Source: Methylomonas sp. UP202 (GTDB taxonomy: Bacteria; Pseudomonadota; Gammaproteobacteria; Methylococcales; Methylomonadaceae). Taken from it: a stretch of DNA of 64,000 bases. Position 1 is the first letter of the stretch, and the number at the start of each line of letters is the position of its first letter. Where the stretch lies: assembly GCF_029910655.1 (NCBI RefSeq), contig NZ_CP123897.1, positions 3,213,547 to 3,277,546 of the forward strand, given 5' to 3'. Below, piece by piece: positions 9,679-19,571 of this stretch. The translations under genes and the position numbers were made by a program. A model generated the notes under the pieces. The model ran no database searches and was not told where the DNA came from. It worked only from the letters and a program-made list of their open reading frames with translations.

Positions 9679-10293
9679 TCAACGCCGGCGAATCGTCAAA
9701 TCGCCGATCGTAACACCGATGTCGAAGCCGCGCCCCTTGCCGATCAGTGCCAACGAAATTTCGCCGCGAGTCAGAATTTGCCGGTCTATCGAATTGATAA
9801 AACCGAAATGGTTGCCCAACGAAATGTAGTTACCGTAGATTTCCTTGATGTCCTTGACGTCGGTGAAATGGCCTTCGCCTTCGATATCGGACTTACCGAT
9901 CGTAAAGCCGATGCTTTTAGAGGACAGCGCCACTTGCGCCTTCTGGCCGTTGCGGCAGGTGACTTCGCCCAGGCCGTCGTATTGCTTGTAGCCCAGCGAG
10001 AAGCCGGATAAATGGTAGGTCATGCTGCAGGTGCTGTATTTCTGCTTGCCGAACTGATCGGTAAAGCTGAAGGCCGGCGGGTTTGGGCTCGGCGTCGGCT
10101 CGGTTGGCGCTACCGGTGCCGGTGCGGCATCGGTGGCGGGCGTCTCGGCCGGTTCGGCAGCATCGGCCGGCTGGACTTGAGTGATCGGCGCTTGATCGAA
10201 CGGATGAGTAGTCAATTCGGCGCGGGCCGGTCCCGCTAACGGAGCGACGGCCGAAGCGGCGATGGCGAAAAACGTTAATTTGGCTGGTTTCAT
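9679..10293 (-). CDS. Secreted hypothetical protein
   Basis: 204 residues beginning MKPAKLTFFAIAASAVAPLA, a clear Sec signal peptide with probable cleavage after A-R-A. A proline/alanine/threonine-rich linker (about residues 35-75) precedes a beta-rich domain with many glycines. The ATG was chosen because AGGA lies just upstream; an in-frame start seven codons earlier lacks support. The domain carries two cysteines (S-T-C-S-M and V-T-C-R-N) that could form a disulfide. I do not recognise the family. It lies 75 nt after the sigma54 regulator on the same strand and may be its target or simply a neighbour. Confidence 0.7.
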   Translation of the reverse strand: MKPAKLTFFAIAASAVAPLAGPARAELTTHPFDQAPITQVQPADAAEPAETPATDAAPAPVAPTEPTPSPNPPAFSFTDQFGKQKYSTCSMTYHLSGFSLGYKQYDGLGEVTCRNGQKAQVALSSKSIGFTIGKSDIEGEGHFTDVKDIKEIYGNYISLGNHFGFINSIDRQILTRGEISLALIGKGRGFDIGVTIGDLTIRRR

Positions 10294-10368
10294 GATTCCT
10301 GTCGTACTGTGCAAAAGCGGCGCGCGTCGGCACCGAACCCTATTTCAACCCGCCAGACCGGCGAAAGT

Positions 10369-12234
<1,866 letters not shown>

Positions 12235-12423
12235 CGGCAATTTTGTAACGGAAACAACGGCCCATGTTACGCCGCCGCGACGGAATCCGCCAAATCCGAT
12301 GGCGGTTTGCTTGGGTTTCGACGTTGCCGTGCCCGGTAAGCAGCGGCGAACCGGCAAGCACCCAAAGCGGATTTCGGCTGGCCGGGTTTGTGAGTGCGGG
12401 TTAACGCCGATCGGATAGGCCTA

Positions 12424-12490
12424 GGCCAACGCCGTGCTCGGTAGCTAACCGGCGCGCGGTAGCGCGTCCGCGTTGAGCGCCGAGTTAGGC
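12424..12490 (-). repeat. attC-like integron recombination site 1
   Basis: Read on the minus strand the site opens with GCCTAAC (an R''-type box) and closes with GTTGGCC (near R'). Between them are imperfect inverted repeats: CGGCGCTC against GAGCACGGC, and CGGACGCGC against GCGCGCCGG. The upstream gene terminates inside it, encoding the N-A-D-A-L-P-R-A-G tail, which is a common feature of gene cassettes. Length is 67 bases. R' deviates from the GTTRRRY consensus at one base. Confidence 0.6.
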
Positions 12491-13017
12491 AATGCCAAAA
12501 ATAACCTATTGATTAGCGAAGATATCTCGAGCACAAATCCAAGCGTAATTCCCGGCGGTAAAATTGTTTGCTGATCAGGATGCGATGCGATGTTACGCAG
12601 GCTCCTAAGTGTGCCCCACTGTGCATACTCTACTTCTGACAAGACGTTGGCTTTTTGCAGATATGCAACCCTTTTTTGAAAGGTATTGACCGATTTGCTG
12701 GCTCCAATTTGTTTGCACTTTTCGGTGACGGCCGCTTCGGCAACGCGAGTTAACTGTTCGCAAGCCAAAGTGAAGAGCGGATAGAAAAAATAGCCATATA
12801 GCATAGACCCACGAGCCACTTCGAATAGCTTAACAATTTCAAATGGTACTGTTTCAGCAAGCTTAGGTTCAAGAATTGATAATGCCCAATCATCGCCCGA
12901 CATGATAGAAACCATGCCATTGTCTTTATTGCGCATTACCAAGTTACCCATTAATGGATCAGGATTCATCCAGTTCTCTACACTAAGATTTTTAAACCCA
13001 AGTTTCACTTCATCCAT
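12445..13017 (-). CDS. HEPN-like hypothetical protein in cassette
   Basis: 190 residues, mostly helical. R-N-I-A-S-H at 141-146 fits the RX4-6H motif of HEPN ribonucleases and of DUF4145-like proteins; the rest is not distinctive. The last dozen residues are encoded within the attC-like site, as in many integron cassettes. The start is preceded by GTTAGAAA, which could be a cassette boundary although no full attC is visible upstream of it. Composition is AT-richer than the flanking core genes. HEPN proteins act as toxins or abortive-infection nucleases, but HEPN helices are also found in non-nuclease proteins, so function is open. Confidence 0.6.
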   Translation of the reverse strand: MDEVKLGFKNLSVENWMNPDPLMGNLVMRNKDNGMVSIMSGDDWALSILEPKLAETVPFEIVKLFEVARGSMLYGYFFYPLFTLACEQLTRVAEAAVTEKCKQIGASKSVNTFQKRVAYLQKANVLSEVEYAQWGTLRSLRNIASHPDQQTILPPGITLGFVLEISSLINRLFLALPNSALNADALPRAG

Positions 13018-13027
13018 TTTCTAACGT

Positions 13028-13252
13028 TTATTTGTATTCTTGAGAGTAGATGCCACTACCGTATGAACTTGTATTGCATACTGGAGTACGCCCAAATAGA
13101 CCGTGAGAAGCTCTTTCACGTTCAATTGCAATTTCTGCTTCCTGTCTTCGCTTCTCAAGTGTAGCTTCACGACTTACGGCTAACTGGCGTTCAGCACATT
13201 GGATAAACTCTGGAGTGCCTTTTACATAACCAAGATTTTCACAATCCTTCAC
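13028..13252 (-). CDS. Small cysteine-containing hypothetical, possibly truncated
   Basis: 74 residues from a GTG, with an in-frame TAA five codons upstream. The pattern D-C-E-N-L-G ... G-T-P-E-F-I-Q-C-A-E resembles the mature part of small secreted lipoproteins, but there is no signal peptide. It may therefore be the 3' remnant of a longer gene. The middle is a charged helix rich in Glu and Arg. It ends 10 nt before the HEPN-like gene. No function can be given. Confidence 0.4.
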   Translation of the reverse strand: MKDCENLGYVKGTPEFIQCAERQLAVSREATLEKRRQEAEIAIERERASHGLFGRTPVCNTSSYGSGIYSQEYK

Positions 13253-13297
13253 TGCGAGTTGTGATTACAAGGAACAGCCACCCAAAATCGTAAGGCC

Positions 13298-13336
13298 GTA
13301 AGGCGTAACCAACGGGCATTGCGCCCTACGCGGGCT
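13298..13336. repeat. REP-like palindromic copy 1
   Basis: Shares CGTAAGGCG, AACGGGCATTGC and CCTACGCGGGCT blocks with the two copies that flank the nearby RAYT gene, with a three-base deletion. Probably a REP/BIME unit mobilised by that transposase. Confidence 0.6.
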
Positions 13337-13364
13337 CAATTGCTCATGAATCCTTACGGTTACC

Positions 13365-13943
13365 CTACATAGACTCTTTTAATGAATTCAGAATCATCGC
13401 TTCGATAGCTCCCGTTGATCGACAGTAATGGTACGTCGCGTTAACATGCCCGCCGGAAGTAGCCGGACTAACGGTGTAGCCGCCATAGGCGTTGGGCATT
13501 AGCGTTGCCGGGCTGGCATTAACATCATAGGCGGCCTGTTTTGTAATGCCAAAAGCAGTCTCCACGCTGACTTCCGAGCCGGAATTTAGCTTTTTCACCC
13601 TGACAACCACCTCGCCTAAATCCAGCGACCGATTTCTCAATGCGAAGCCGCAGTCCGCAACCTTAGAGTCATCGACATAGTTAGAAACAAAGATCGCGCC
13701 TTCCGTCTGGTCTTTATCAACGCGTACCTTCACATCCTTGGAACTAGGAACAGGAAGTTGTTTGAGCTTTTCCCAGGTTTCATCGTAGCTCCGATGAAAC
13801 TGTTGGGGTGATCGGAATGCGTATGTTTGCCTAGGGCCGGCACAAGCTGTTATCAGGCCACTCATTGCAACAAAGGCGTAAAGCCCGAACCTGCCCTGAA
13901 TTTTGATGAGACAGGCAGGCATATTTAATTCCATTTTAGGCAT
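13365..13943 (-). CDS. Putative lipoprotein
   Basis: 192 residues from the selected ATG; two other in-frame ATGs (3 and 7 codons on) and a longer upstream frame are possible, and none has a clear ribosome-binding site. The N-terminus has a hydrophobic segment ending in L-I-T-A-C-A-G, a lipobox with the acylated Cys at about residue 34, so the protein should be anchored to a membrane. The mature part has an alternating alpha/beta pattern and a late Tyr/Gly-rich stretch. The family is not recognised. It lies between REP copies inside the accessory region. Confidence 0.6.
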   Translation of the reverse strand: MPKMELNMPACLIKIQGRFGLYAFVAMSGLITACAGPRQTYAFRSPQQFHRSYDETWEKLKQLPVPSSKDVKVRVDKDQTEGAIFVSNYVDDSKVADCGFALRNRSLDLGEVVVRVKKLNSGSEVSVETAFGITKQAAYDVNASPATLMPNAYGGYTVSPATSGGHVNATYHYCRSTGAIEAMILNSLKESM

Positions 13944-13966
13944 TTCGTATAGGGGCTGTTGCCGTT

Positions 13967-14096
13967 TTATATGGTTAACCAAATAAAAGCGCACGCCAAA
14001 GCGACGAGGCTTTCAAAATTGCGTTTCAATTTGTCATATCGCGTCGCGATGGCTCTGAAATGTTTCAATCGCGCAAATACATTTTCAAGACCGTAA
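13967..14096 (-). mobile_element. IS5-family transposase 3' remnant
   Basis: Encodes only the C-terminal end of an IS5/IS427-type DDE transposase: E-N-V-F-A-R-L-K-H-F-R, then A-T-R-Y-D-K, then L-A-C-A-F-I-W-L. The catalytic domain is absent. Upstream the frame runs straight into a REP-like repeat, so the element was truncated before or by arrival of the RAYT/REP unit. Confidence 0.75.
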
Positions 14097-14122
14097 GGCG
14101 CAATAACCAACGGGCATTGCAC
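14092..14122. repeat. REP-like palindromic copy 2 (left of RAYT)
   Basis: Inverted counterpart of the copy on the other side of the RAYT gene: 28 of 31 bases match its reverse complement. Core blocks GCGCAATAACC and CGGGCATTG. Confidence 0.7.
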
Positions 14123-14135
14123 CGTATTAATTTTA

Positions 14136-14660
14136 TTATTGGAACTCATATAAATCGCCGTCGGTACCTGCCCAATTTAATGGATAAACGCCCCGTTTCA
14201 CCCAGCGGTGAAAGGTTGAATAGGGCCAATCTTTAACTTGTTTTACCCAGCCATGTTTCACCGGATTGAAGTGAATATAATTTAGATGCGCCTGAAAATC
14301 GGCTTCATCCCGTATCAGGTGTTCCCAATAGCGCCGCTGCCATATCCCGCGTTCGCCTCTCTTTATTCTCACCGCCGATCTCCGCTCGATTTTCGGCAAG
14401 GCTTTTGAAAATCCAATTTTTATTAAACGTAGCCGTGTAGCATAATCCGAATCGTTTGCCGGTAATTCTATAACGCAGTGCATATGTTCAGGTAAAACGA
14501 CCCAACCGTGAATTTCAAACGGATGGTTTGCTTTCACGATCTTGACCGATTCTCGTAGCGTTTGAACATGGCGAACCAACAAATCGCTGCCTTTCCTCTG
14601 TAACAAGTTGATAGTAAAGAAATAGGTTCCACCAGGATGCCAAATTCGACGGTAATCCAT
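14136..14660 (-). CDS. REP-associated tyrosine transposase (RAYT)
   Basis: 174 residues of the TnpA_REP/IS200-like Y1 transposase family. The HUH metal-binding motif appears as P-E-H-M-H-C, and the catalytic tyrosine lies in Y-I-H-F-N-P-V-K-H-G, a RAYT signature. R-R-Y-W-E-H-L-I-R-D is also typical. Such single-copy, domesticated transposases nick and move REP palindromes; inverted REP-like copies lie immediately on both sides here. The ATG start was preferred over a TTG nine codons upstream. The gene seems intact. Confidence 0.92.
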   Translation of the reverse strand: MDYRRIWHPGGTYFFTINLLQRKGSDLLVRHVQTLRESVKIVKANHPFEIHGWVVLPEHMHCVIELPANDSDYATRLRLIKIGFSKALPKIERRSAVRIKRGERGIWQRRYWEHLIRDEADFQAHLNYIHFNPVKHGWVKQVKDWPYSTFHRWVKRGVYPLNWAGTDGDLYEFQ

Positions 14661-14691
14661 TTCTTTATTATCAATTCTGTGTATCAAATGC

Positions 14692-14729
14692 GGCGCAATG
14701 CCCGCTGGTTATTGCGCCCTACGCGGGCT
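14692..14729. repeat. REP-like palindromic copy 3 (right of RAYT)
   Basis: Contains GCGCAATGCCCGCTGG, TTATTGCGCC and CTACGCGGGCT. Inverted relative to the left copy; adjoins an attC-type half site. Confidence 0.7.
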
Positions 14730-14746
14730 AACCTTATTCGTTAGGC
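14726..14746 (-). repeat. Possible truncated attC half-site
   Basis: On the minus strand GCCTAAC, an R''-type box 16 nt after the acuI-like stop, is followed by GAATAAG and GTTAGCC, then directly by a REP copy instead of the usual attC stem. It looks like a cassette site collapsed or interrupted by the REP/RAYT insertion. Confidence 0.35.
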
Positions 14747-14761
14747 GTAGCGGCATTGTGG

Positions 14762-15745
14762 CTAGCCGTTTACGTCCACGACCACACGTCCCCGAACCTC
14801 ACCATTGAGAAGCTGCCCAGCGAGGGGCATCACTTCGCTCAGGCCGACTTCTTTGCTGATCGCGGTCAGCTTCGAGATATCGAGATCGCTCCCTAAGCGT
14901 CGCCATGCTTCCAGTCGCTCACGCCGGGGACACATCACGCTGTCTATGCCTGCCAGCGTCACGCCACGCAGGATGAATGGCGCGACGGTGGCCGGAAAAT
15001 CCATGCCGCCCGCCAGCCCACAGGCCGTGACGACGCCTCGGTATTTGGTGGTCGCGCAGACATTCGCGAGCGTGTGGCTGCCCACAACATCCACCGCACC
15101 GGCCCATCGCTCCTTGCCCAGGGGTTTGCCGGGTGCCGCGAACATCGCCCGGTCCAGCACCTCCACCGCGCCCAAGCTCTTGAGGTAATCCGCTTCCGAT
15201 GGTCTGCCACTCACGGCGACGACATTGAAGCCAAGCCGACTCAGAATCGCCATGGCTATGCTCCCCACGCCGCCGGCCGCACCGGTCACGAGAATCTCTC
15301 CGTGTGCGGGGGTGACGCCGTACCGCTCCAGCGTCAGCACGCAAAGCATCGCGGTGTAACCTGCGGTGCCGATGGCCATCGCCTGTTGCGGCGTGAACTG
15401 TTCCGGCAGCGGCACGAGCCAGTTGCCGTTCATGCGCGCCTTCTGCGCGAGGCCGCCCCAGTGCGTTTCGCCTACTCCCCAGCCATTCAGAATCACCGCC
15501 TCGCCGGTTTTGTAATCGGGATGAGTCGAGTGCTCCACCGTCCCGGCCAGATCAATGCCGGGCACCATCGGAAACTTGCGTACCACCGGCCCCTTGCCCG
15601 TGATGGCCAGCGCATCCTTGTAGTTGAGTGTCGAATGGCTCACCCGCACCGTCACATCGCCCTCGGGCAATCCTGCTTCGTCGAGGTCGGTCAGAGAGGC
15701 GCGGTAGCCTGCTTCGTCTTTTTCGATCAAGATGCCTTTGAACAT
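14762..15745 (-). CDS. acuI: AcuI/YhdH-type quinone oxidoreductase
   Basis: 327 residues of the zinc-free medium-chain dehydrogenase/reductase superfamily. The nucleotide-binding motif [10 protein letters not shown] lies near residue 155, and L-N-Y-K-D-A-L-A near 45 is typical of the YhdH/AcuI branch. That branch reduces acryloyl-CoA to propionyl-CoA with NADPH and protects against acrylate toxicity; other members are generic quinone reductases. The gene starts 55 nt downstream of a good attC-like site, so it sits in gene-cassette position, which is unusual for a metabolic enzyme of this size. High GC relative to the neighbouring cassette genes suggests separate origins. Confidence 0.85.
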   Translation of the reverse strand: MFKGILIEKDEAGYRASLTDLDEAGLPEGDVTVRVSHSTLNYKDALAITGKGPVVRKFPMVPGIDLAGTVEHSTHPDYKTGEAVILNGWGVGETHWGGLAQKARMNGNWLVPLPEQFTPQQAMAIGTAGYTAMLCVLTLERYGVTPAHGEILVTGAAGGVGSIAMAILSRLGFNVVAVSGRPSEADYLKSLGAVEVLDRAMFAAPGKPLGKERWAGAVDVVGSHTLANVCATTKYRGVVTACGLAGGMDFPATVAPFILRGVTLAGIDSVMCPRRERLEAWRRLGSDLDISKLTAISKEVGLSEVMPLAGQLLNGEVRGRVVVDVNG

Positions 15746-15794
15746 GGGTTTTGTGTTTCTTTGTTAAATGCTGGATGAACCGCCAGCTAGCGAC

Positions 15795-15863
15795 GCCTAA
15801 CGTAGAGGTCACCGGCGCTGCGCGGCTTTATCGCGCAGCGTCCGGTGGACCGCCGGGTTATGC
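15795..15863 (-). repeat. attC-like integron recombination site 2
   Basis: 69 bases. On the minus strand R'' is GCATAAC and R' is GTTAGGC (perfect GTTRRRY; six of seven positions pair between the boxes). The stem arms GTCCACCGGACGCTGCGCG and CGCGCAGCGCCGGTGAC are complementary except for extrahelical bases, with a short AT loop (ATAAAGC). This is the most convincing attC in the window. It lies 14 nt after the TIR gene stop. Confidence 0.75.
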
Positions 15864-15876
15864 CACATGTGTTCGC

Positions 15877-16743
15877 TCACCGCTTGTGGCGTGGCTTACT
15901 AAGGACGGAGGACATGTGCAGGTATGTTTCCTCGATTAGGTTGGGAGTATTCACAAGAATGTCACGCCCAGTGTCTTCGCCAAGCCGACGAACGCCAATT
16001 CGAACTGCGTAGCTCTCACGGGTCGATGGCCCCTTAAGTGTAAGACGGTGGATGCTCTCTCGCTCATCCGCAAGTAGAGGCTTCAACTCGGGAATTGACG
16101 CCAAATGTGCCTTCAGGATTTCGACTACATGCAACTTAGCCGCATCGACGCCCTTCTCCTTTTTGTTTGCCTCGAATACTTTTGTTGCGGCTGCGTTTGC
16201 GAGGATTTCGATATTGGTGAGGCAGGTAAAAGGCTGCTTGACGGGAATTTGTATGTAATTAAGGATGATGGCCAGGCTGCCGTTTACGTCGCCCCAGTCT
16301 ATTGACCAGTCTGTGTGAAAAGTGGGTTCAGTTATCCGAGCCAGCGATGGGTTTGTGACTTTGGCAACTCCTTCAACGAGTGAACGTAACCCAACGTCAA
16401 AGTCCGTCCGGAAGTCTGCGAAAACCTTACCCCGCGCAAACACCGGAACGTCACAATCTTCAAGCATGACCGGCAGCACAACAACTCGCTTCTCTTCCAA
16501 CTCGCGTAATAGGCCTGCGGATAGCTCCTTCTTGCACCATTCGGAGGCAGTGGACGACTTTGAAAGAATGACAAGTAGGGCGCTTGAGCCGTCGACCGCT
16601 TCCTGTACTTTTTCAACCAGCGAGTCGCCGACTGAAAGTTCCCAGCGGTCAAGCCAGACGTTGACGTTGCGACGGACAAGTTGAATTGCCAGTTTGTCTA
16701 CGAACGATTTGTCTTTGTGGGAGTAACTGATGAAGATCGGCAT
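15877..16743 (-). CDS. TIR-domain protein in integron cassette
   Basis: 288 residues. The N-terminal TIR domain (about 1-135) has F-I-S-Y-S-H-K-D at 4-11, W-L-D-R-W-E near 30-35, and S-E-W-C-K-K-E-L at 67-74, where the Glu is the expected NAD-cleaving residue. The remaining 150 residues are an unrecognised helical region that may sense or oligomerise. Bacterial TIR proteins commonly act in antiphage defence by depleting NAD+ or making cyclic-ADP-ribose signals. No partner gene (Thoeris SMODS-like sensor, Argonaute, CBASS cyclase) is adjacent. The gene is bounded by attC-like sites, so it may be a single-gene defence cassette. ATG start; ribosome-binding site weak. Confidence 0.88.
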   Translation of the reverse strand: MPIFISYSHKDKSFVDKLAIQLVRRNVNVWLDRWELSVGDSLVEKVQEAVDGSSALLVILSKSSTASEWCKKELSAGLLRELEEKRVVVLPVMLEDCDVPVFARGKVFADFRTDFDVGLRSLVEGVAKVTNPSLARITEPTFHTDWSIDWGDVNGSLAIILNYIQIPVKQPFTCLTNIEILANAAATKVFEANKKEKGVDAAKLHVVEILKAHLASIPELKPLLADERESIHRLTLKGPSTRESYAVRIGVRRLGEDTGRDILVNTPNLIEETYLHMSSVLSKPRHKR

Positions 16744-16778
16744 ATTCGGTTAGCTCGCGACGTGAGGTGTTCTATGGG

Positions 16779-16847
16779 GCATAACTAGTAATTAGATGGT
16801 TCCGTATATCTACCGAAAATGATCTTCGACGGACCACCTCGTTGATT
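16779..16847 (-). repeat. Weak attC-like site upstream of TIR gene
   Basis: On the minus strand the stem arms AGGTGGTCCGT and ACGGAACCATCT pair imperfectly, with an inner C-G-A-A/T-T-T-C-G pairing, and GTTATGC closes the site 36 nt before the TIR start. The opening box (AATCAAC) matches poorly. Position and 69-bp length fit an attC; the sequence is only suggestive. Confidence 0.35.
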
Positions 16848-17914
16848 CGCTGTGAATTTTCTCTTCCGTATATCACCTATCGCCGCTTGCTTGCCCGTTT
16901 ACCATCAAAGCGCGGCCATTGAATCAGTTTAGCCTGCAGACCGCAATAAGCTGCAATCAGCCATCCCGCGATGCCTATTTATCGGCATCGATGGCCTTTA
17001 GCGCGCGGCCGGCTTAACTGGCGCAATCAGCGCCGGAAAGCCGGCGGCTAAAACCCCGCTAACACCGAGTAACTTTCCGACTCACGTTTGGGTCAACCGT
17101 CTTAATCGGAGCGATTCCAAGCCCCCAAGCCAATGCCAACCGAAACGGTTGATCGTTATTCGACATGTCCTAATGCTAGCCAGGCTCTGAAAGCCCCAAC
17201 CTCCAATATCCGCGATGCGGCTACCGAAATCGCGCGGTAAAGTCCCCGAGCAATGGGATAGCGCCCCCAAACCTTTCCGGCGCGCGTTTCCAACGTAAGG
17301 GGCAAAGCGCTGCAAGCCGCTGCCGGCGTGGCTTGCAGCAATTCGGGTTTCACGGAACGGCTTAAGCACGTGTTTCCAGAGCGGAAACACGACACGGAAG
17401 TCTGGAAACACGTCACGGAACGCTGGAAGCACAACACGGAAGCGTGAAAGCACGTCACGGAACGCTGGAAGCACGACACGGAAGCGTGGAAGCACGTCAC
17501 GGAACGCTGGAAACACGACACGGAAGCGTGGAAGCACGTCACGGAACGCTGGAAACACGCGATTCCAAGACCGATGCGCGTCCATCGGTTTTCGGATGAT
17601 TAACCCGGCGCTTAAATACCGTTCGCCCTGCGCAAAGCAAGCCCCCTTCGGGCGCATGGCGTTACCGTGAAACAGTCGCTGTTTGACGCGATTTCTAGTT
17701 TGTTTGCCTTGTTGTAAGCAGTTGATTGTTGTAAGCATAAAAAGCTGTTTCATGAGCGCTTGTCGAAGGGTGCATCAGTGAACTTCGGCGAGCTCGGCCC
17801 GAACTGAATACTGCCCGCACAGCGCCGATTTCAAGCCCTCGGGCGGTCCGACCGGCTGCGATACGAGTCGGCGACCGCGGTCAGACTCGCTCGGCCGGCG
17901 ATGACCGGCTGGTA
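16848..17914. other. Gene-free region before the FlhG-like gene
   Basis: About one kilobase with no recognisable product on either strand apart from the embedded 42-bp minisatellite. It contains GC-rich palindromic stretches around 16960-17060. It probably separates the cassette region from the core chromosome. Confidence 0.5.
17383..17559. repeat. Tandem 21/42-bp minisatellite
   Basis: About eight consecutive 21-bp half-units alternate between GGAACGCTGGAAACACGACAC-like and GGAAGCGTGGAAGCACGTCAC-like forms, giving a 42-bp period. Because 21 is a multiple of three, every frame is open across it and repeats seven residues (minus strand: F-P-A-F-R-D-V-L-P-R-F-R-V-V). A 223-codon minus-strand frame spans it, but its flanks look non-coding and I do not accept it as a gene. 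Confidence 0.85.
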
Positions 17915-19447
17915 TCAGCCGTCGATAGGGCTTTGGCGGGCAATGGTTAGTTGCTGCTCTCGGGCGTGCTCGATGGCGGTCAACAATGCTTCGCGCCGCG
18001 AGGTGAGTTGCCGCATTTGCTGGGACAAGGAGGCGAATTCGGTTTGCAAGGCCTGTTCTTGACCAGCCATCGCCGCCAGCGCCTCGGCGGTGGATTCCAG
18101 CAACAACTCGCTTTGACTTTGGTAAGGCTTGTTGAAACGCGCTTGAAACGCCGCGCGCATGCGTATCGCCAACGCCTCGAAGCGTTCCTCGGTGAAGTCG
18201 TCGCGGCCTATCGTGGCGGATAGTTCCTGTTCAAGATCGATTACGTCGCTTGCGTGCGCCTGTCGGTAAGCGTCGCGCAATTGGCGAATCAGGCCGCGCA
18301 ATTGATCCTCGGCGCCGCCGGTTTGCGCAACCAGCCGGGCGGCGTTGCTTTCCAAGCCGAACATCGGCTCGCGGTAACGGGCGGTGTACAGCGCTTCCAG
18401 GGTCGTTACTAATTCGATCAAGCGGGGAGCGGCGTGGTTTTCGGTTTCCAGCCAGCGAAAAAACAGTTGCTTGAAGGCTTGCGGAAACTCGCCGTGGCGC
18501 TCGACGAATTCGGCGATGCCGCGCAATAAGGCCGCTTCGGCCTGTTCGCGATCGCCAAACTTGGGGTTGGAGGATTCGGCGGGCACAGCAAATCCGATCG
18601 CATCCGCCGGGACCTGGCTTTCCATCAAGGCCCCGCGCCAATAATCGCTTAATCCGGTTTGCGGCGACTCGCCACCGATACATTTGACGATGTTGTCGGC
18701 CAGCGCGGTCAGGCAGCGGCTGGCCGGCGACTGGCTGATGAGTTCGACAATGGGCGATTGCAGCGTCACCGAACGCGGCAGGTTTTCGTCGCGCGCGACG
18801 TAGCCGCCATAGTCCGCGCGCAAGCTCAGGTATTTTTCGACCACGGCGGCGAAGCGCCGATAGGTTTCCATCGCGGCGGCGTAGTCGGCGGCTTGATTGA
18901 CGATCACTTTCAACTGGCCGGGGTAATGCCTGGCGTTCAACAGTTTCAGTAGGGAAAAGGCATCGGTCAGCGAGGTCGGCTCGGCGGTGATCACCAAAAA
19001 CGCCGTTGGGGCGGCCTCGACGAATTGCAAGACAGGTTCGGCGACGCCAGCGGCGGAATCGATCAGAATGTAGTCGTACCGGCTTTCCAGGGCCGTCAAG
19101 GCGTCCAACAGCCTGCGCGCTTCGCCGGCGCCGAGATTCGCGCAGGCGGCGATGCCGGACGCCCCCGGCACCACGGCGATGCCGCCGGCGGTCGTGACGA
19201 CCACCTCGTTGATGGTTTTTTCGCCGCGCAGCACGTGTTCCAGCGTAAACTCGGGACGTAGGCCCAACAGAATATTGATGTTGGCAAGTCCGGTATCGGC
19301 ATCGAATATGCAGACCTTGGCGCCGCGCGACGCCATAGCCGCCGCGATGTTGGCGGTCAAACACGTCTTGCCCACGCCGCCCTTACCGCTGGTAAACGTC
19401 ATGACATGCGCCTGCCGCGCCGGCTCCGCGCGCGAGTATTCCACCAT
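17915..19447 (-). CDS. MinD/FlhG-like ATPase with long C-terminal extension
   Basis: 510 residues. The N-terminal 265 form a deviant Walker-A ParA/MinD ATPase: S-G-K-G-G-V-G-K-T at about 20-28, D-A-D-T-G-L-A-N-I-N, then D-Y-I-L-I-D-S-A-A-G. This variant is typical of FlhG/YlxH, which sets flagellar number, and of other MinD-like positioning proteins. The second half (about 270-510) is a predicted helical region with a coiled-coil end that ordinary FlhG lacks. No flagellar genes are adjacent, so the positioned cargo is unknown; exopolysaccharide, pilus or chemotaxis machinery are alternatives. The gene is monocistronic and bounded by tandem-repeat regions on both sides. Confidence 0.85.
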   Translation of the reverse strand: MVEYSRAEPARQAHVMTFTSGKGGVGKTCLTANIAAAMASRGAKVCIFDADTGLANINILLGLRPEFTLEHVLRGEKTINEVVVTTAGGIAVVPGASGIAACANLGAGEARRLLDALTALESRYDYILIDSAAGVAEPVLQFVEAAPTAFLVITAEPTSLTDAFSLLKLLNARHYPGQLKVIVNQAADYAAAMETYRRFAAVVEKYLSLRADYGGYVARDENLPRSVTLQSPIVELISQSPASRCLTALADNIVKCIGGESPQTGLSDYWRGALMESQVPADAIGFAVPAESSNPKFGDREQAEAALLRGIAEFVERHGEFPQAFKQLFFRWLETENHAAPRLIELVTTLEALYTARYREPMFGLESNAARLVAQTGGAEDQLRGLIRQLRDAYRQAHASDVIDLEQELSATIGRDDFTEERFEALAIRMRAAFQARFNKPYQSQSELLLESTAEALAAMAGQEQALQTEFASLSQQMRQLTSRREALLTAIEHAREQQLTIARQSPIDG

Positions 19448-19571
19448 GACTCACCCTTCCTTTCGTTGATAGAGATTAAACCGTTAAGGCCGATGAACAT
19501 TATGCCTAAATCGGTCGGGCGATGCCGTTAAGTTTGACGCTTGCTAACGTCCCCAAGCGGCACGAACCATC

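Noticed and set aside
17082-17753. 223-codon minus-strand frame over the minisatellite
   Set aside because: Openness is explained by the 21-bp period; flanks have no ribosome-binding site or homology.
18231-19364. 377-codon minus-strand frame
   Set aside because: Out-of-frame shadow of the FlhG-like gene, arginine-rich and without motifs.
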